64,000 nucleotides of DNA from JAPOXR01 sp965221815 (GTDB taxonomy: Bacteria; Pseudomonadota; Alphaproteobacteria; Rhodobacterales; Rhodobacteraceae), in the NCBI GenBank assembly GCA_965221815.1, contig OZ244915.1, forward strand, positions 3,224,001 to 3,288,000, written 5' to 3'. Positions 34,743 to 42,838 of the stretch are shown here, one piece after another (position 1 is the stretch's first letter; the number at the start of each line of letters is the position of its first letter). Made by a program: the position numbers and the translations under genes. A model generated the notes under the pieces. The model was not told the DNA's origin, made no database searches, and was given only the letters and a program-made list of their open reading frames with translations.

Positions 34743-35465
34743 ATGAGCAAACCCCTGGTGGCCATTACCGGCGCGAGTTCTGGTATTGGTGCGGCCACGG
34801 CGCGGGAATTTTCCGCCGCCGGGCATCCTGTTTTGTTGATGGCGCGGCGGTTGGATCGCATGCAGGCGATGAATCTTCCTGATGCGCTCTGTTGTGCGGT
34901 TGATGTCCGTGATCGCGACCAGATCCGACAGGCGGTCGCCGCGGCGGAAGACCGGTTTGGTCCCACCGACATGATGTTCGCCAATGCCGGTGTAGGCCGG
35001 TTTGCCGATATTGGCCGTCAGCCGCCCGAAGAGTGGGACGAGATGATTGACATCAATACCAAGGGGGTGATGAACACGGTGCATGCCGTCATGCCGGGGA
35101 TGATGGAGCGCCGCACGGGGACTCTGGTCCTGATGAGTTCGATTGCCGGGCGCAAGGTTTATCCGGATCATACCGTGTATTGCGGGACGAAGTTTTTCGT
35201 GCATGCGGTGGGGGAATCCTTGCGCGCCTATCTTTCGGCGTATGATGTGCGGGTGCTGGTGGTGTCACCGGGGGTGATTGACACCGAGCTCCTGTCGGGG
35301 GTGCGGGATAAGGAGACCCTGGCGGCCTACAATGAAGGCAAGGCCAAGATGGGCGGCGGCATCAGCGCCGATATCGTTGCGCAACTGATCCACGATGCCT
35401 ACCGATTGCCGCAGCGGGCCCTGGTTCAGGAGATTTGCCTGACACCGACACGGCAAGGCTATTGA
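34743..35465 (+). CDS. SDR family NAD(P)-dependent oxidoreductase
   Basis: A 240-aa classical short-chain dehydrogenase. The cofactor motif is TGASSGIG at about residues 9-16, NAG (ANAGVG) near 82-87, the catalytic serine in LMSSIAG, and YCGTK as the catalytic Tyr-x-x-x-Lys. The enzyme class acts on a hydroxyl/ketone pair; the substrate is unknown. ATG 34743 is selected because the cofactor fold starts at once; a GAGAG purine stretch precedes it. It is the first ordinary gene after the insertion-sequence region. Confidence 0.9.
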   Translation: MSKPLVAITGASSGIGAATAREFSAAGHPVLLMARRLDRMQAMNLPDALCCAVDVRDRDQIRQAVAAAEDRFGPTDMMFANAGVGRFADIGRQPPEEWDEMIDINTKGVMNTVHAVMPGMMERRTGTLVLMSSIAGRKVYPDHTVYCGTKFFVHAVGESLRAYLSAYDVRVLVVSPGVIDTELLSGVRDKETLAAYNEGKAKMGGGISADIVAQLIHDAYRLPQRALVQEICLTPTRQGY

Positions 35466-35597
35466 GACCCCGCACCTCTGTCGTGGGCAGGTTTGACCTG
35501 CGGGCGCGATGTCCGTACCACGACACCGACACCCAGGATCGATGACTGTAAGTCAACGTATTCCGGGATCACATAGCCATATCATGCGGGGGCAATC

Positions 35598-37646
35598 ATG
35601 CAGTCACGCTGGGACCAAGCTGAACACGACTCATTGATTTCACATTATGCCGGCGAGGGCGTGTCGGCAGATCTTGCGGTCCGGACCTACACCACGCGTC
35701 TCCTCGGTCAGGATCCTGCTCTCGTGCTGCATGGCGGCGGCAACAGTTCGGTGAAGACATCGATGACTGATACTTTCGGCAACAGTCTCGATGTCCTGTG
35801 TGTCAAAGGTTCAGGCTGGGATATGGCGACGATTGAGCCAGCAGGACTGCCAGCGGTCGAATTGGCACCGCTTGCCCGTCTGGCACAACTCGAGACCCTG
35901 AGTGACGCTGAACTGGTCGCTGCTCAACGCCGGATGCTTCTCGATCCCTACGCACCAAATCCATCGGTTGAAGCGGTACTGCACGCGATTATTCCACACA
36001 AATTCGTCGACCACACGCATGCCAATGCCATTGTTGCACTGACCAACCAGCCGAATGGCGAAGAGCTGATACGCGATCTTTTTCCGGATACCCTGATCGT
36101 ACCCTATGTCTTTCCCGGTTTCACTCTCGCGAAAGAATGTGCACGCCTTCTTGGTGTGGCGACGAAGGCCGAAAGCATGATTCTCATGAATCATGGAATT
36201 TTCACTTTTGATGATGACCCGCGTCAATCCTACGAAGCCATGATCGCGATGGTGGATACAGCAGAGAGACGTCTCGCCAGTGGCAAGTCACGTCCCTTCG
36301 GATGCCGTGAATTACCAGGAAAAATTGCTGATTTGGCAGATATCGCGCCGATCCTGCGGGGGGCCTTGGCAGGCGACACACCGGCTGAAAAATGCCCCGA
36401 CCGATGGATACTTGATCACCGCAATTCTGATTCCGTTCGGCATTTTGTCGATGGCCAGGCACTCACCGATTATGCTTCACGGGGGAATGCAACGCCGGAT
36501 CACGTGATCCGCATCAAACGATTTGGAATGGTCACGCCGGTCCCCCTGGCTGACGATCTGGAGGGTTTTGCTGCGGGTCTCCGCCGTGCAACCGCCGATT
36601 TCACTTCTGCTTACGTCGATTATTTTCACCGCAACAACAGGCGTGTGGGGAGTGGACTGACCCAACTCGATCCCGTCCCCAGAATTGTTTATGTGCCGGG
36701 TTCAGGCCTGTTCGGGGTGGGGCGGACCGCGCGGGAAGCAGCGGTCGCGGCCGATGTCGGTGAAGCCACAGTCGATGTCATAACGCGTGCCGAGGGATTT
36801 GGCAGATTCGAAGCGCTTTCCGAGAATGATTTGTTCGACATGGAATATTGGTCACTCGAACAAGCCAAGCTGGCGACGGTCGCGGAGAAACCCCTGAATC
36901 GGCAGGTTGCCATTGTCACGGGTGCAGCCAGTGGTCTGGGTCTCGCAACTGCCAGGGCCCTGAGGGGAGAAGGTGCCGAGGTGGCAATGTTCGATATCGA
37001 TGGGGGACGCCTCAAGGCAGCATGCGACGCAGTGGGCGGCAAGGAATTTACATGCGATGTGACGGATCGCGCTGCCGTGCGATCAGCTGTGCGCCGAGTC
37101 GCTGAGACTTTCGGTGGCGTCGATATTCTGGTGTCGAATGCCGGGGCGGCCGTACAGGGCCATCTGCATCAGGTTGCAGACGCGGACTTCCGGCGTGCAC
37201 ATGAACTGAACTTTTGGAGCCACCATTACATGGCGTGCGCCTGTGTGGAGATCATGCAGCTACAGGATACCGGGGGAGCCCTGGCATTCAATGTGAGTAA
37301 ACAGGCGCTCAATCCGGGCCCGGGACTGGGTCCCTACGGCACTTCCAAAGCGGCGCTTCTGGCGCTTGTTCGCCAGTATGCGATTGAGTTTGGAGCATCG
37401 GGTATTACTTCCAATGCTGTCAATGCTGACCGCATTCGAACCAATCTTCTCACCGACGCTTTCGTTGTCGAGCGCGCCGCTTCTCGTGGTATCAGCCCGG
37501 AAGACTATATGCGTGGCAACTTGTTGAAGAGAGAAGTGATGGCCGAGGATGTGGCCGCGGCGTTTCTCCATCTTGTCATGGCCCGCAAGACCAGTGGCGC
37601 GATTCTGACAGTGGATGGTGGCAATACAGCGGCCATGGTCCGATAG
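35598..37646 (+). CDS. Bifunctional aldolase / short-chain dehydrogenase (RhaD-like)
   Basis: A 682-aa fusion. Residues about 1-420 form a class II aldolase domain (LVLHGGGNSSVKT and the metal-binding HTHANAIVAL, plus LMNHG). Residues about 430-680 form an SDR domain with TGAASGLG, NAGAA and YGTSK catalytic lysine/tyrosine. Homologues are annotated as bifunctional rhamnulose-1-phosphate aldolase/lactaldehyde dehydrogenase, so a sugar or deoxy-sugar route that cleaves and oxidises in one protein is likely. Other ketose phosphates are possible. It stands 130 bp after an SDR gene. Confidence 0.88.
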   Translation: MQSRWDQAEHDSLISHYAGEGVSADLAVRTYTTRLLGQDPALVLHGGGNSSVKTSMTDTFGNSLDVLCVKGSGWDMATIEPAGLPAVELAPLARLAQLETLSDAELVAAQRRMLLDPYAPNPSVEAVLHAIIPHKFVDHTHANAIVALTNQPNGEELIRDLFPDTLIVPYVFPGFTLAKECARLLGVATKAESMILMNHGIFTFDDDPRQSYEAMIAMVDTAERRLASGKSRPFGCRELPGKIADLADIAPILRGALAGDTPAEKCPDRWILDHRNSDSVRHFVDGQALTDYASRGNATPDHVIRIKRFGMVTPVPLADDLEGFAAGLRRATADFTSAYVDYFHRNNRRVGSGLTQLDPVPRIVYVPGSGLFGVGRTAREAAVAADVGEATVDVITRAEGFGRFEALSENDLFDMEYWSLEQAKLATVAEKPLNRQVAIVTGAASGLGLATARALRGEGAEVAMFDIDGGRLKAACDAVGGKEFTCDVTDRAAVRSAVRRVAETFGGVDILVSNAGAAVQGHLHQVADADFRRAHELNFWSHHYMACACVEIMQLQDTGGALAFNVSKQALNPGPGLGPYGTSKAALLALVRQYAIEFGASGITSNAVNADRIRTNLLTDAFVVERAASRGISPEDYMRGNLLKREVMAEDVAAAFLHLVMARKTSGAILTVDGGNTAAMVR

Positions 37647-37681
37647 ATGAGGGACCATCGGGGTTGCACTGATCAGGTTTG

Positions 37682-38437
37682 ATGAACGGTGATGAAGATG
37701 CGATTTCACAGCTTTCGAGGCCTGTTTCATTGAGACGCAACCGGACCGGCATATTCGTCGATACCCACGACAATAGACTTGTCGAAGCCCTGACAGATTT
37801 GTTGTCACAGAGCGACGAATTCGAGATTCAGGAGTCGCTGGTGAAACACCAGCCACCTGCGGTGATCCTGTTGCATCGGGATTCGCATGATCGGCAATCA
37901 GTTTTTGTGCGGTGTCAACATTACCGCGCCGAGCGGCCACACTCGTCGCTCGTGATCCTGGCCAGCGATCATGCGAAAGGGGAGGAAATAGGAGAACTCG
38001 AGGCTCTTGCTGATGCGATTCTCCGGCAACCGTTCAGGATTCGTGACCTGATCGCCATGATGCGCCTGCAGGTGCGCAATCGTCAATGGCGGGCGCATGA
38101 ACCTTTACCCATTGGCAGTTTAACCTTCCTGTCAGCTGAAAATCTGCTCAGGAACGATGATGGAATGCAAAGCGCATTGTCGGATCTGGAATCCCGGCTG
38201 CTGCATCGCCTGTACCGCGCGTCGGGAAATCCTGTCAGCCGCAACATGCTCCTCAAGGATGTCTGGGGATATGAAGCATCTGTGGACACCGCCACCGTGC
38301 AGGTTCATATTCACCGCCTTCGGATCAAGCTGCGAAGCCTGTGTTCCGGGATCGATTTTATCATGACGCATGATGACGGTTACAGTCTCGATGCCAAAGG
38401 GGACACCCATTCACCTTGTCACGAGGTGAAGAGATGA
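37682..38437 (+). CDS. OmpR-type winged-helix response regulator with degenerate receiver
   Basis: The C-terminal half (from about residue 140) is an OmpR/PhoB winged helix, with LESRLLHRLYRASGNPVSRN, a recognition-helix region TATVQVHIHRLRIKL and a wing ending HDDGYSL. The N-terminal half has receiver topology, but the phosphoacceptor position in VILLHRDS is His 65 not Asp, and the conserved Lys of the KPF motif is Gln 116 (RQPF). It is therefore probably not regulated by phosphorylation. The gene is 35 bp after the bifunctional aldolase and upstream of xthA; its target is not visible. Confidence 0.82.
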   Translation: MNGDEDAISQLSRPVSLRRNRTGIFVDTHDNRLVEALTDLLSQSDEFEIQESLVKHQPPAVILLHRDSHDRQSVFVRCQHYRAERPHSSLVILASDHAKGEEIGELEALADAILRQPFRIRDLIAMMRLQVRNRQWRAHEPLPIGSLTFLSAENLLRNDDGMQSALSDLESRLLHRLYRASGNPVSRNMLLKDVWGYEASVDTATVQVHIHRLRIKLRSLCSGIDFIMTHDDGYSLDAKGDTHSPCHEVKR

Positions 38438-38579
38438 CAGGATTTGCAATGGGCAAGCCATCCATTCTGTCCAGGGGGACATTCAGAGAAACCTGTGCGG
38501 CGCAGCGGCAAATCTGTCCGGTCACGTGCCGGACATCGTCTGTCCCATTGCGTGATAAATGAATGCGTGGAGAGGCGAA

Positions 38580-39368
38580 TTGAGATTTTCGATTGCAACC
38601 TGGAACATCAACTCGGTGCGGATACGCATGGAATTGATTGCGCGTTTCTTGCGCAGCGAACGCCCCGATATTCTCTGTTTGCAGGAGTTGAAGTCTCCCG
38701 CGGACAAGATTGCCTGCTCGGCGTTTGCCGAGATGGGCTATGATCAGGCGGTGTTGCGAGGCCAGAAGGCCTATAACGGTGTCGCAGTCTTCTCGCGGAT
38801 TCCGATTACGGATATGGGATCAAAAGACATGCTCGGCAACGGATCTGCCCGCCATGTCGCAGTGCAACTGGATAACGGCATTATCATTGAGAACTTTTAT
38901 GTGCCGGCTGGTGGTTACGAGCCTGACCCCGCCACGAATCCGAAATTTGGTGAAAAACTTGACTATGTGAGGGCCATGCGGGATTGGAGCCGTCAAGAGC
39001 AACCCACAAGGAAAATTCTGGTTGGCGACTTGAATATCGCGCCGCAGGAAGATGATGTCTGGTCGCACCGCCAACTCCTGAATGTCGTGAGTCACACACC
39101 GGCCGAAGTCGATCTGTTGAACTCGGTTATCGAAGGAGGTAACTGGACCGATATTGTACGTGCTGACATACCGCACGGAAAACTCTATTCTTGGTGGTCG
39201 TATCGGTCACCTGACTGGGATGCCGCCGACAAGGGCCGTCGCCTTGATCATATTTGGGCAACGCCGGACCTGGTCCGCGATGATCACTGCTCGCGCATCC
39301 TGCGATCGGTACGCGGTTGGGAGAGGCCATCAGACCATGTGCCGGTCATTGCTGAATTTGACTTGTGA
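38580..39368 (+). CDS. xthA: Exodeoxyribonuclease III
   Basis: XthA cleaves at AP sites and degrades 3' ends of duplex DNA in base-excision repair. The EEP nuclease motifs are intact: ATWNINSVRIR at the start, LCLQELK with the metal-binding Glu, VGDLNIAP, and the final RRLDHIWA and SDHVPV catalytic Asp-His. The TTG at 38580 is chosen because GGAGAGG sits 5-6 bases upstream and the catalytic domain begins immediately; an in-frame ATG at 38559 is the alternative and would give seven more residues. It is monocistronic with a 76-bp gap to cnoX. Confidence 0.93.
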   Translation: MRFSIATWNINSVRIRMELIARFLRSERPDILCLQELKSPADKIACSAFAEMGYDQAVLRGQKAYNGVAVFSRIPITDMGSKDMLGNGSARHVAVQLDNGIIIENFYVPAGGYEPDPATNPKFGEKLDYVRAMRDWSRQEQPTRKILVGDLNIAPQEDDVWSHRQLLNVVSHTPAEVDLLNSVIEGGNWTDIVRADIPHGKLYSWWSYRSPDWDAADKGRRLDHIWATPDLVRDDHCSRILRSVRGWERPSDHVPVIAEFDL

Positions 39369-39444
39369 GCGAGGCTATCGGCGCGTTTGGACATTCAGTT
39401 TGGAACGATTATTGACAGCCAGAAACATGAAACGGTGATTTTCC

Positions 39445-40347
39445 ATGCTTGAGATGAATCAAAGGAACGGCACCGCCACTGCAGTCGTGAAACAGGGGAC
39501 AGAATCGTCGTTTGCCGCCGATGTCATGGAGGCCAGCAAGTCAGTTCCGGTTGTTGCGTATTTCAGCGCATCCTGGTGTGGTCCCTGCAAGACATTCGGA
39601 CCGCAGCTTGAACGGGCTGTTGCGGACTGCGCAGGCAAGGTCACACTGGTGAAGTTCGACGCCGACAAGTGCCAGTCACTCGTCGCTCAACTTGGTGTTC
39701 AATCTGTGCCCATGGTCTTCGGTTTTGCCGATGGTCGACCTGTCGACGGTTTCGCGGGAGCACAGCCGCCTTCGCAGATCAACAGGTTCCTGAGTCAATT
39801 GGCAAAGCTCGGCAAGGGCGATGGCATTCCCGAGTCACTTGAAGAGGCTGAGAAGCTTCTGGATGCGGGTGCCGCCGTCGATGCGGCGCAGCAGTTTGCC
39901 TCAATTCTCTCGCAGGCTCCCGACAACGCCGCTGCGCTCGGTGGTATGGCACGCGCCTACCTGGCCCTCGGGAATATTGACTCGGCCGAAGCCATCATCA
40001 AGTCCGCGCCCGAAGAAATCTCTGAATCACGGGAAGTTGCGGCGGCGCGTTCGGCGGTGAGTCTGGCCCTCCGGGCAGCGAATACCGGCCCGGTCGACGA
40101 ACTGCGTGCGAAGATTTCAGCCGATCCGAATGATCATGAATCGCGTCTGCAACTGTCACTTGCGCTTCACGCCAATGGGCACAACGCGGAGGCGATTGAA
40201 GAATTGCTGGAACTTTTTCGGCGTGACCGGGAATGGAAGGACGGTGCTGCGCGCGAACAGTTGATGACGATTCTTGACAGTCTGAAACCAAATGATCCTG
40301 TGGCCCTCAAGGGTCGCCGCCAGTTTTCCTCAATGATATTCTCGTAA
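39445..40347 (+). CDS. cnoX: Thioredoxin-domain/TPR co-chaperone (CnoX/YbbN family)
   Basis: A 300-aa protein with an N-terminal thioredoxin fold (SASWCGPCK, C45 and C48) and a C-terminal alpha-helical TPR region (GGMARAYLALGNIDSAEAII and RLQLSLALHANGHNAEAIEEL). The E. coli homologue is a holdase that passes substrates to GroEL and DnaK and protects proteins from oxidation. The CGPC pair suggests redox activity here, unlike the SxxC of E. coli (inference). It precedes a LON-domain protein and Trm112, a common alphaproteobacterial order. Confidence 0.9.
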   Translation: MLEMNQRNGTATAVVKQGTESSFAADVMEASKSVPVVAYFSASWCGPCKTFGPQLERAVADCAGKVTLVKFDADKCQSLVAQLGVQSVPMVFGFADGRPVDGFAGAQPPSQINRFLSQLAKLGKGDGIPESLEEAEKLLDAGAAVDAAQQFASILSQAPDNAAALGGMARAYLALGNIDSAEAIIKSAPEEISESREVAAARSAVSLALRAANTGPVDELRAKISADPNDHESRLQLSLALHANGHNAEAIEELLELFRRDREWKDGAAREQLMTILDSLKPNDPVALKGRRQFSSMIFS

Positions 40348-40382
40348 CTGTTTCTGGACCCAATCTGATCGGAGTGAGCGAA

Positions 40383-41012
40383 ATGGTTTCACTGGCAGAT
40401 CTCCCGAATACCATTCCGATCATGGAGGTGGCTGAATTTACGCTCTACCCGCGCTCTGCTGTCATGTTTGCCATTGTACGTCCGACGGACATCCCTTTAT
40501 TTGAACGAGTTTCGACAACTGAACAAGGGGTGATCGGAGTCATTCAGCCCAGAGATTCAAAAGGTACGCTTTATTCTGTCGGTTGTGCAGCGCAGATTGA
40601 GGGTGTTGATGTCCAGAATGACAATGTTCATTCAGCGTGTTTGATGGGCTTTTCCCGATTCCGGCTGGTGCGGCGGATTTCGGGATTTGAGCCGTTTTCC
40701 CAGGCCGAGGTCAAGTGGGCCGAGTTTGCAGGCGATTTGGAGCCGGAATCCGGTTGTGGCATGTCTGACAAGGCGCAATTTGTTGAACTGGCAAACCGAC
40801 ATTTTTCGGCAGCGGGAATGGCCGGGTTTTGTCGTGACTTTGCGGATTCAGATGATGAGCTTCTGATTAATTTCGTCGCGATGCATGGCAAGTTCTCAGC
40901 AGCGGACCGGCAGGCACTTCTGGAAACAAGGTCGCTGGATGAGCGCCGCGCGGCGCTGGTCGCTCTGATGCAGATATCTGGTGTTGAAGGAGGCTCGCAG
41001 AGACTCCAATGA
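40383..41012 (+). CDS. LON peptidase substrate-binding-domain protein
   Basis: About 209 aa with the N-terminal LON substrate-binding fold (LYPRSAVMFAIVRPTDIPLF, GVIGVIQPRDSKGTLYSVGC, MGFSRFRLVRRI). It lacks the ATPase and protease domains of Lon. The family is conserved in Alphaproteobacteria, usually beside cnoX and trm112, with no defined role. ATG 40383 is chosen because GGAG at 40371-40374 is eight bases upstream; a GTG at 40374 would also fit. Its stop overlaps the trm112 start. Confidence 0.85.
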   Translation: MVSLADLPNTIPIMEVAEFTLYPRSAVMFAIVRPTDIPLFERVSTTEQGVIGVIQPRDSKGTLYSVGCAAQIEGVDVQNDNVHSACLMGFSRFRLVRRISGFEPFSQAEVKWAEFAGDLEPESGCGMSDKAQFVELANRHFSAAGMAGFCRDFADSDDELLINFVAMHGKFSAADRQALLETRSLDERRAALVALMQISGVEGGSQRLQ

Positions 41013-41191
41013 GTTCAGAACGCGAAATCAGCGGGCGGATGCTCGAAGCCTTGGTGTGTCCGGTGACCCACGCGCCGCTCACCTATGACCGTGCGGCAGG
41101 AGAGTTGATTTCGAAAGCTGCGAAATTGGCCTATCCGATCCGCGACGGTGTCCCCATCATGCTTGAGAGCGAAGCCCGGCAACTCGACTGA
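41009..41191 (+). CDS. Trm112 family protein
   Basis: A 60-aa zinc-ribbon-like protein: EALVCPVTHAPLTYDRA and the C-terminal AYPIRDGVPIMLESEARQL are the hallmarks of the bacterial YcaR/Trm112 family, which in other organisms is the activating partner of methyltransferases. Only one cysteine of the zinc pairs is kept (C14), so it probably does not bind zinc. It overlaps the LON-domain gene by four bases (ATGA), so translation is coupled. Confidence 0.92.
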   Translation: MSSEREISGRMLEALVCPVTHAPLTYDRAAGELISKAAKLAYPIRDGVPIMLESEARQLD

Positions 41192-41266
41192 TCTTCTGCT
41201 CTCCTCGGTGCCTGTTGCCGGCATGACCGGAACCTTGAACAAAAACGGTATCTTGAGAATATCCGG

Positions 41267-42487
41267 TTAGAAGGATTGCCCTTCCATGGCTTTTGGCAGG
41301 TCCGCATGCAGGCCTGCGGCGGCCCGAATGATTGATCGTCGGACGGTGGGGAGTCTCTGCAGGGCGGCCATTCCACCAGTTCGCAACATGCGTCGAGTTG
41401 GATCAGCATTGGAGAATAGCCAGTTGAATCCATCCGTCGCAACGGCAAAGGCCGCAATATCAAAACGCCGCCAGCGTTGAAAACGTTCCATGACATTGAT
41501 CGCGCCGATATCTTCGCCCCGGCGCGCCGCCGTTCCAAGGATCTCGGCCAGTGAGGCGACATCACGTAATCCAAGATTGAGATTTTGGCCGGCAAGCGGG
41601 TGAAGACCGTGCGCCGAGTCACCAAGAAGCGCCGCTCGCGGCGCGACGAGATGCGTGGCGAGCGACAACGTGAGCGGGAAGCTCGCACGGGTTCCGATCA
41701 GGGAAATGTCACCAAGGCAATCGCCAAAGGGAGCCCGCAACGCCCGCAGGAAGTCATCATCGCAAAGCGATGCCAATCTCTTGCCCTCGGGATGGTGCAT
41801 CGTCCAGACCAATGAAGAGCGTTTGCCGGTCAGCGGCAGGATGGCCAGTGGACCGCTCGGCATAAAGAACTGGCGGGCGATGCCTTCGTGCGGTTTCTCA
41901 TGACGAACGGCACAGACCAACCCCGACTGATGATATTCCTTCTCACTCCAAGTCATTCCGGCAGCTCGGGCGACAAGACTGTCACGGCCGTCGCAGCCAA
42001 CGATCATTCGTGCCGCGTGGAGGTTGCCACGTGAATCGGTTGCCTTGACACAGAAATCTTCAAGTTTGACCTCTGTGAGACGGCACGAAAGCCACCTGAT
42101 CCGGTCTGCACAAGACTCCACGCACTGACGCAGCGTTGCGTGCAGATGCCTGTCTTCGACCATAAGCCCCATCGGACCGGTTTCGATTTCTGCCGAGTCA
42201 AATCCAAGGGCAACGGGGTCAGGCCCCCCATATGCAGATCCCTCAGAAATACGAATCGCACGGATTTCCTGACATTTGGTTTGCAGAAAATCGGACATGC
42301 CGAGATTGCCGAGCAGCCGACAAGAGGACACAGTCAGTGCAAAAGCCCGTCCATCAAACGCGCGATTGATGGCGGCGGGTGAGTCATCCACAACAAGGAC
42401 ACGAAAATTCTCTTTTGCGGCGACCAGCGCAAATGCCATGCCAACGAGCCCACCGCCAGCGATAATGATGTCATGGTCAACCTTCAT
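41267..42487 (-). CDS. UbiH/UbiF/VisC/COQ6 family FAD-dependent hydroxylase
   Basis: A 406-aa flavin monooxygenase of ubiquinone biosynthesis. The FAD-binding GGGLVGM near residue 12 is followed by the DG-type motif CDGRDSL and the FAD ribose motif LGDSAHGLHPLAGQNLNLG. The ring position hydroxylated (C5, C6 or both, as in UbiL/UbiM) is not predictable. The ATG at 42487 starts directly before the fold; the frame is open four codons further. It is convergent with trm112, with about 75 bases between the stops. Confidence 0.9.
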   Translation of the reverse strand: MKVDHDIIIAGGGLVGMAFALVAAKENFRVLVVDDSPAAINRAFDGRAFALTVSSCRLLGNLGMSDFLQTKCQEIRAIRISEGSAYGGPDPVALGFDSAEIETGPMGLMVEDRHLHATLRQCVESCADRIRWLSCRLTEVKLEDFCVKATDSRGNLHAARMIVGCDGRDSLVARAAGMTWSEKEYHQSGLVCAVRHEKPHEGIARQFFMPSGPLAILPLTGKRSSLVWTMHHPEGKRLASLCDDDFLRALRAPFGDCLGDISLIGTRASFPLTLSLATHLVAPRAALLGDSAHGLHPLAGQNLNLGLRDVASLAEILGTAARRGEDIGAINVMERFQRWRRFDIAAFAVATDGFNWLFSNADPTRRMLRTGGMAALQRLPTVRRSIIRAAAGLHADLPKAMEGQSF

Positions 42488-42838
42488 ACGGAAACCCACG
42501 CATGATGAAGGGACAAGGATCAGTCACGCTCATGATCACGTCGGGGTTCGCCCTGTCAGCGGTGGCGCAGGAATTGCCGCAATGGGTTTGTTGTCTGCCT
42601 GAATGACTCTGTCTCACCCGATCCTGGTCCTTCCATTGATCATCACTCCGTTGTTGCACGTCACCGAAAGACCATTTCAGTATACCTCTGAACAATCATC
42701 TGAGATCATCCGATGATCAGTTGATTCGTACCTGATTGCAGTTGCAATTTTCTGTACAGAAGTCAAAAGGATTGTCTGAATATCCGGTGAATCCCTCACG
42801 CGATATCCGTATTGCCCGATTCATGATAGGGAGCACAC
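42488..42838. other. Divergent intergenic region between ubi hydroxylase and copper ATPase
   Basis: 351 bp. A short inverted repeat GATCATCCGATGATC (42704-42718) sits about 125 bases before the copA start and could be an operator, but it does not resemble the known CueR site. No gene was found. Confidence 0.4.
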
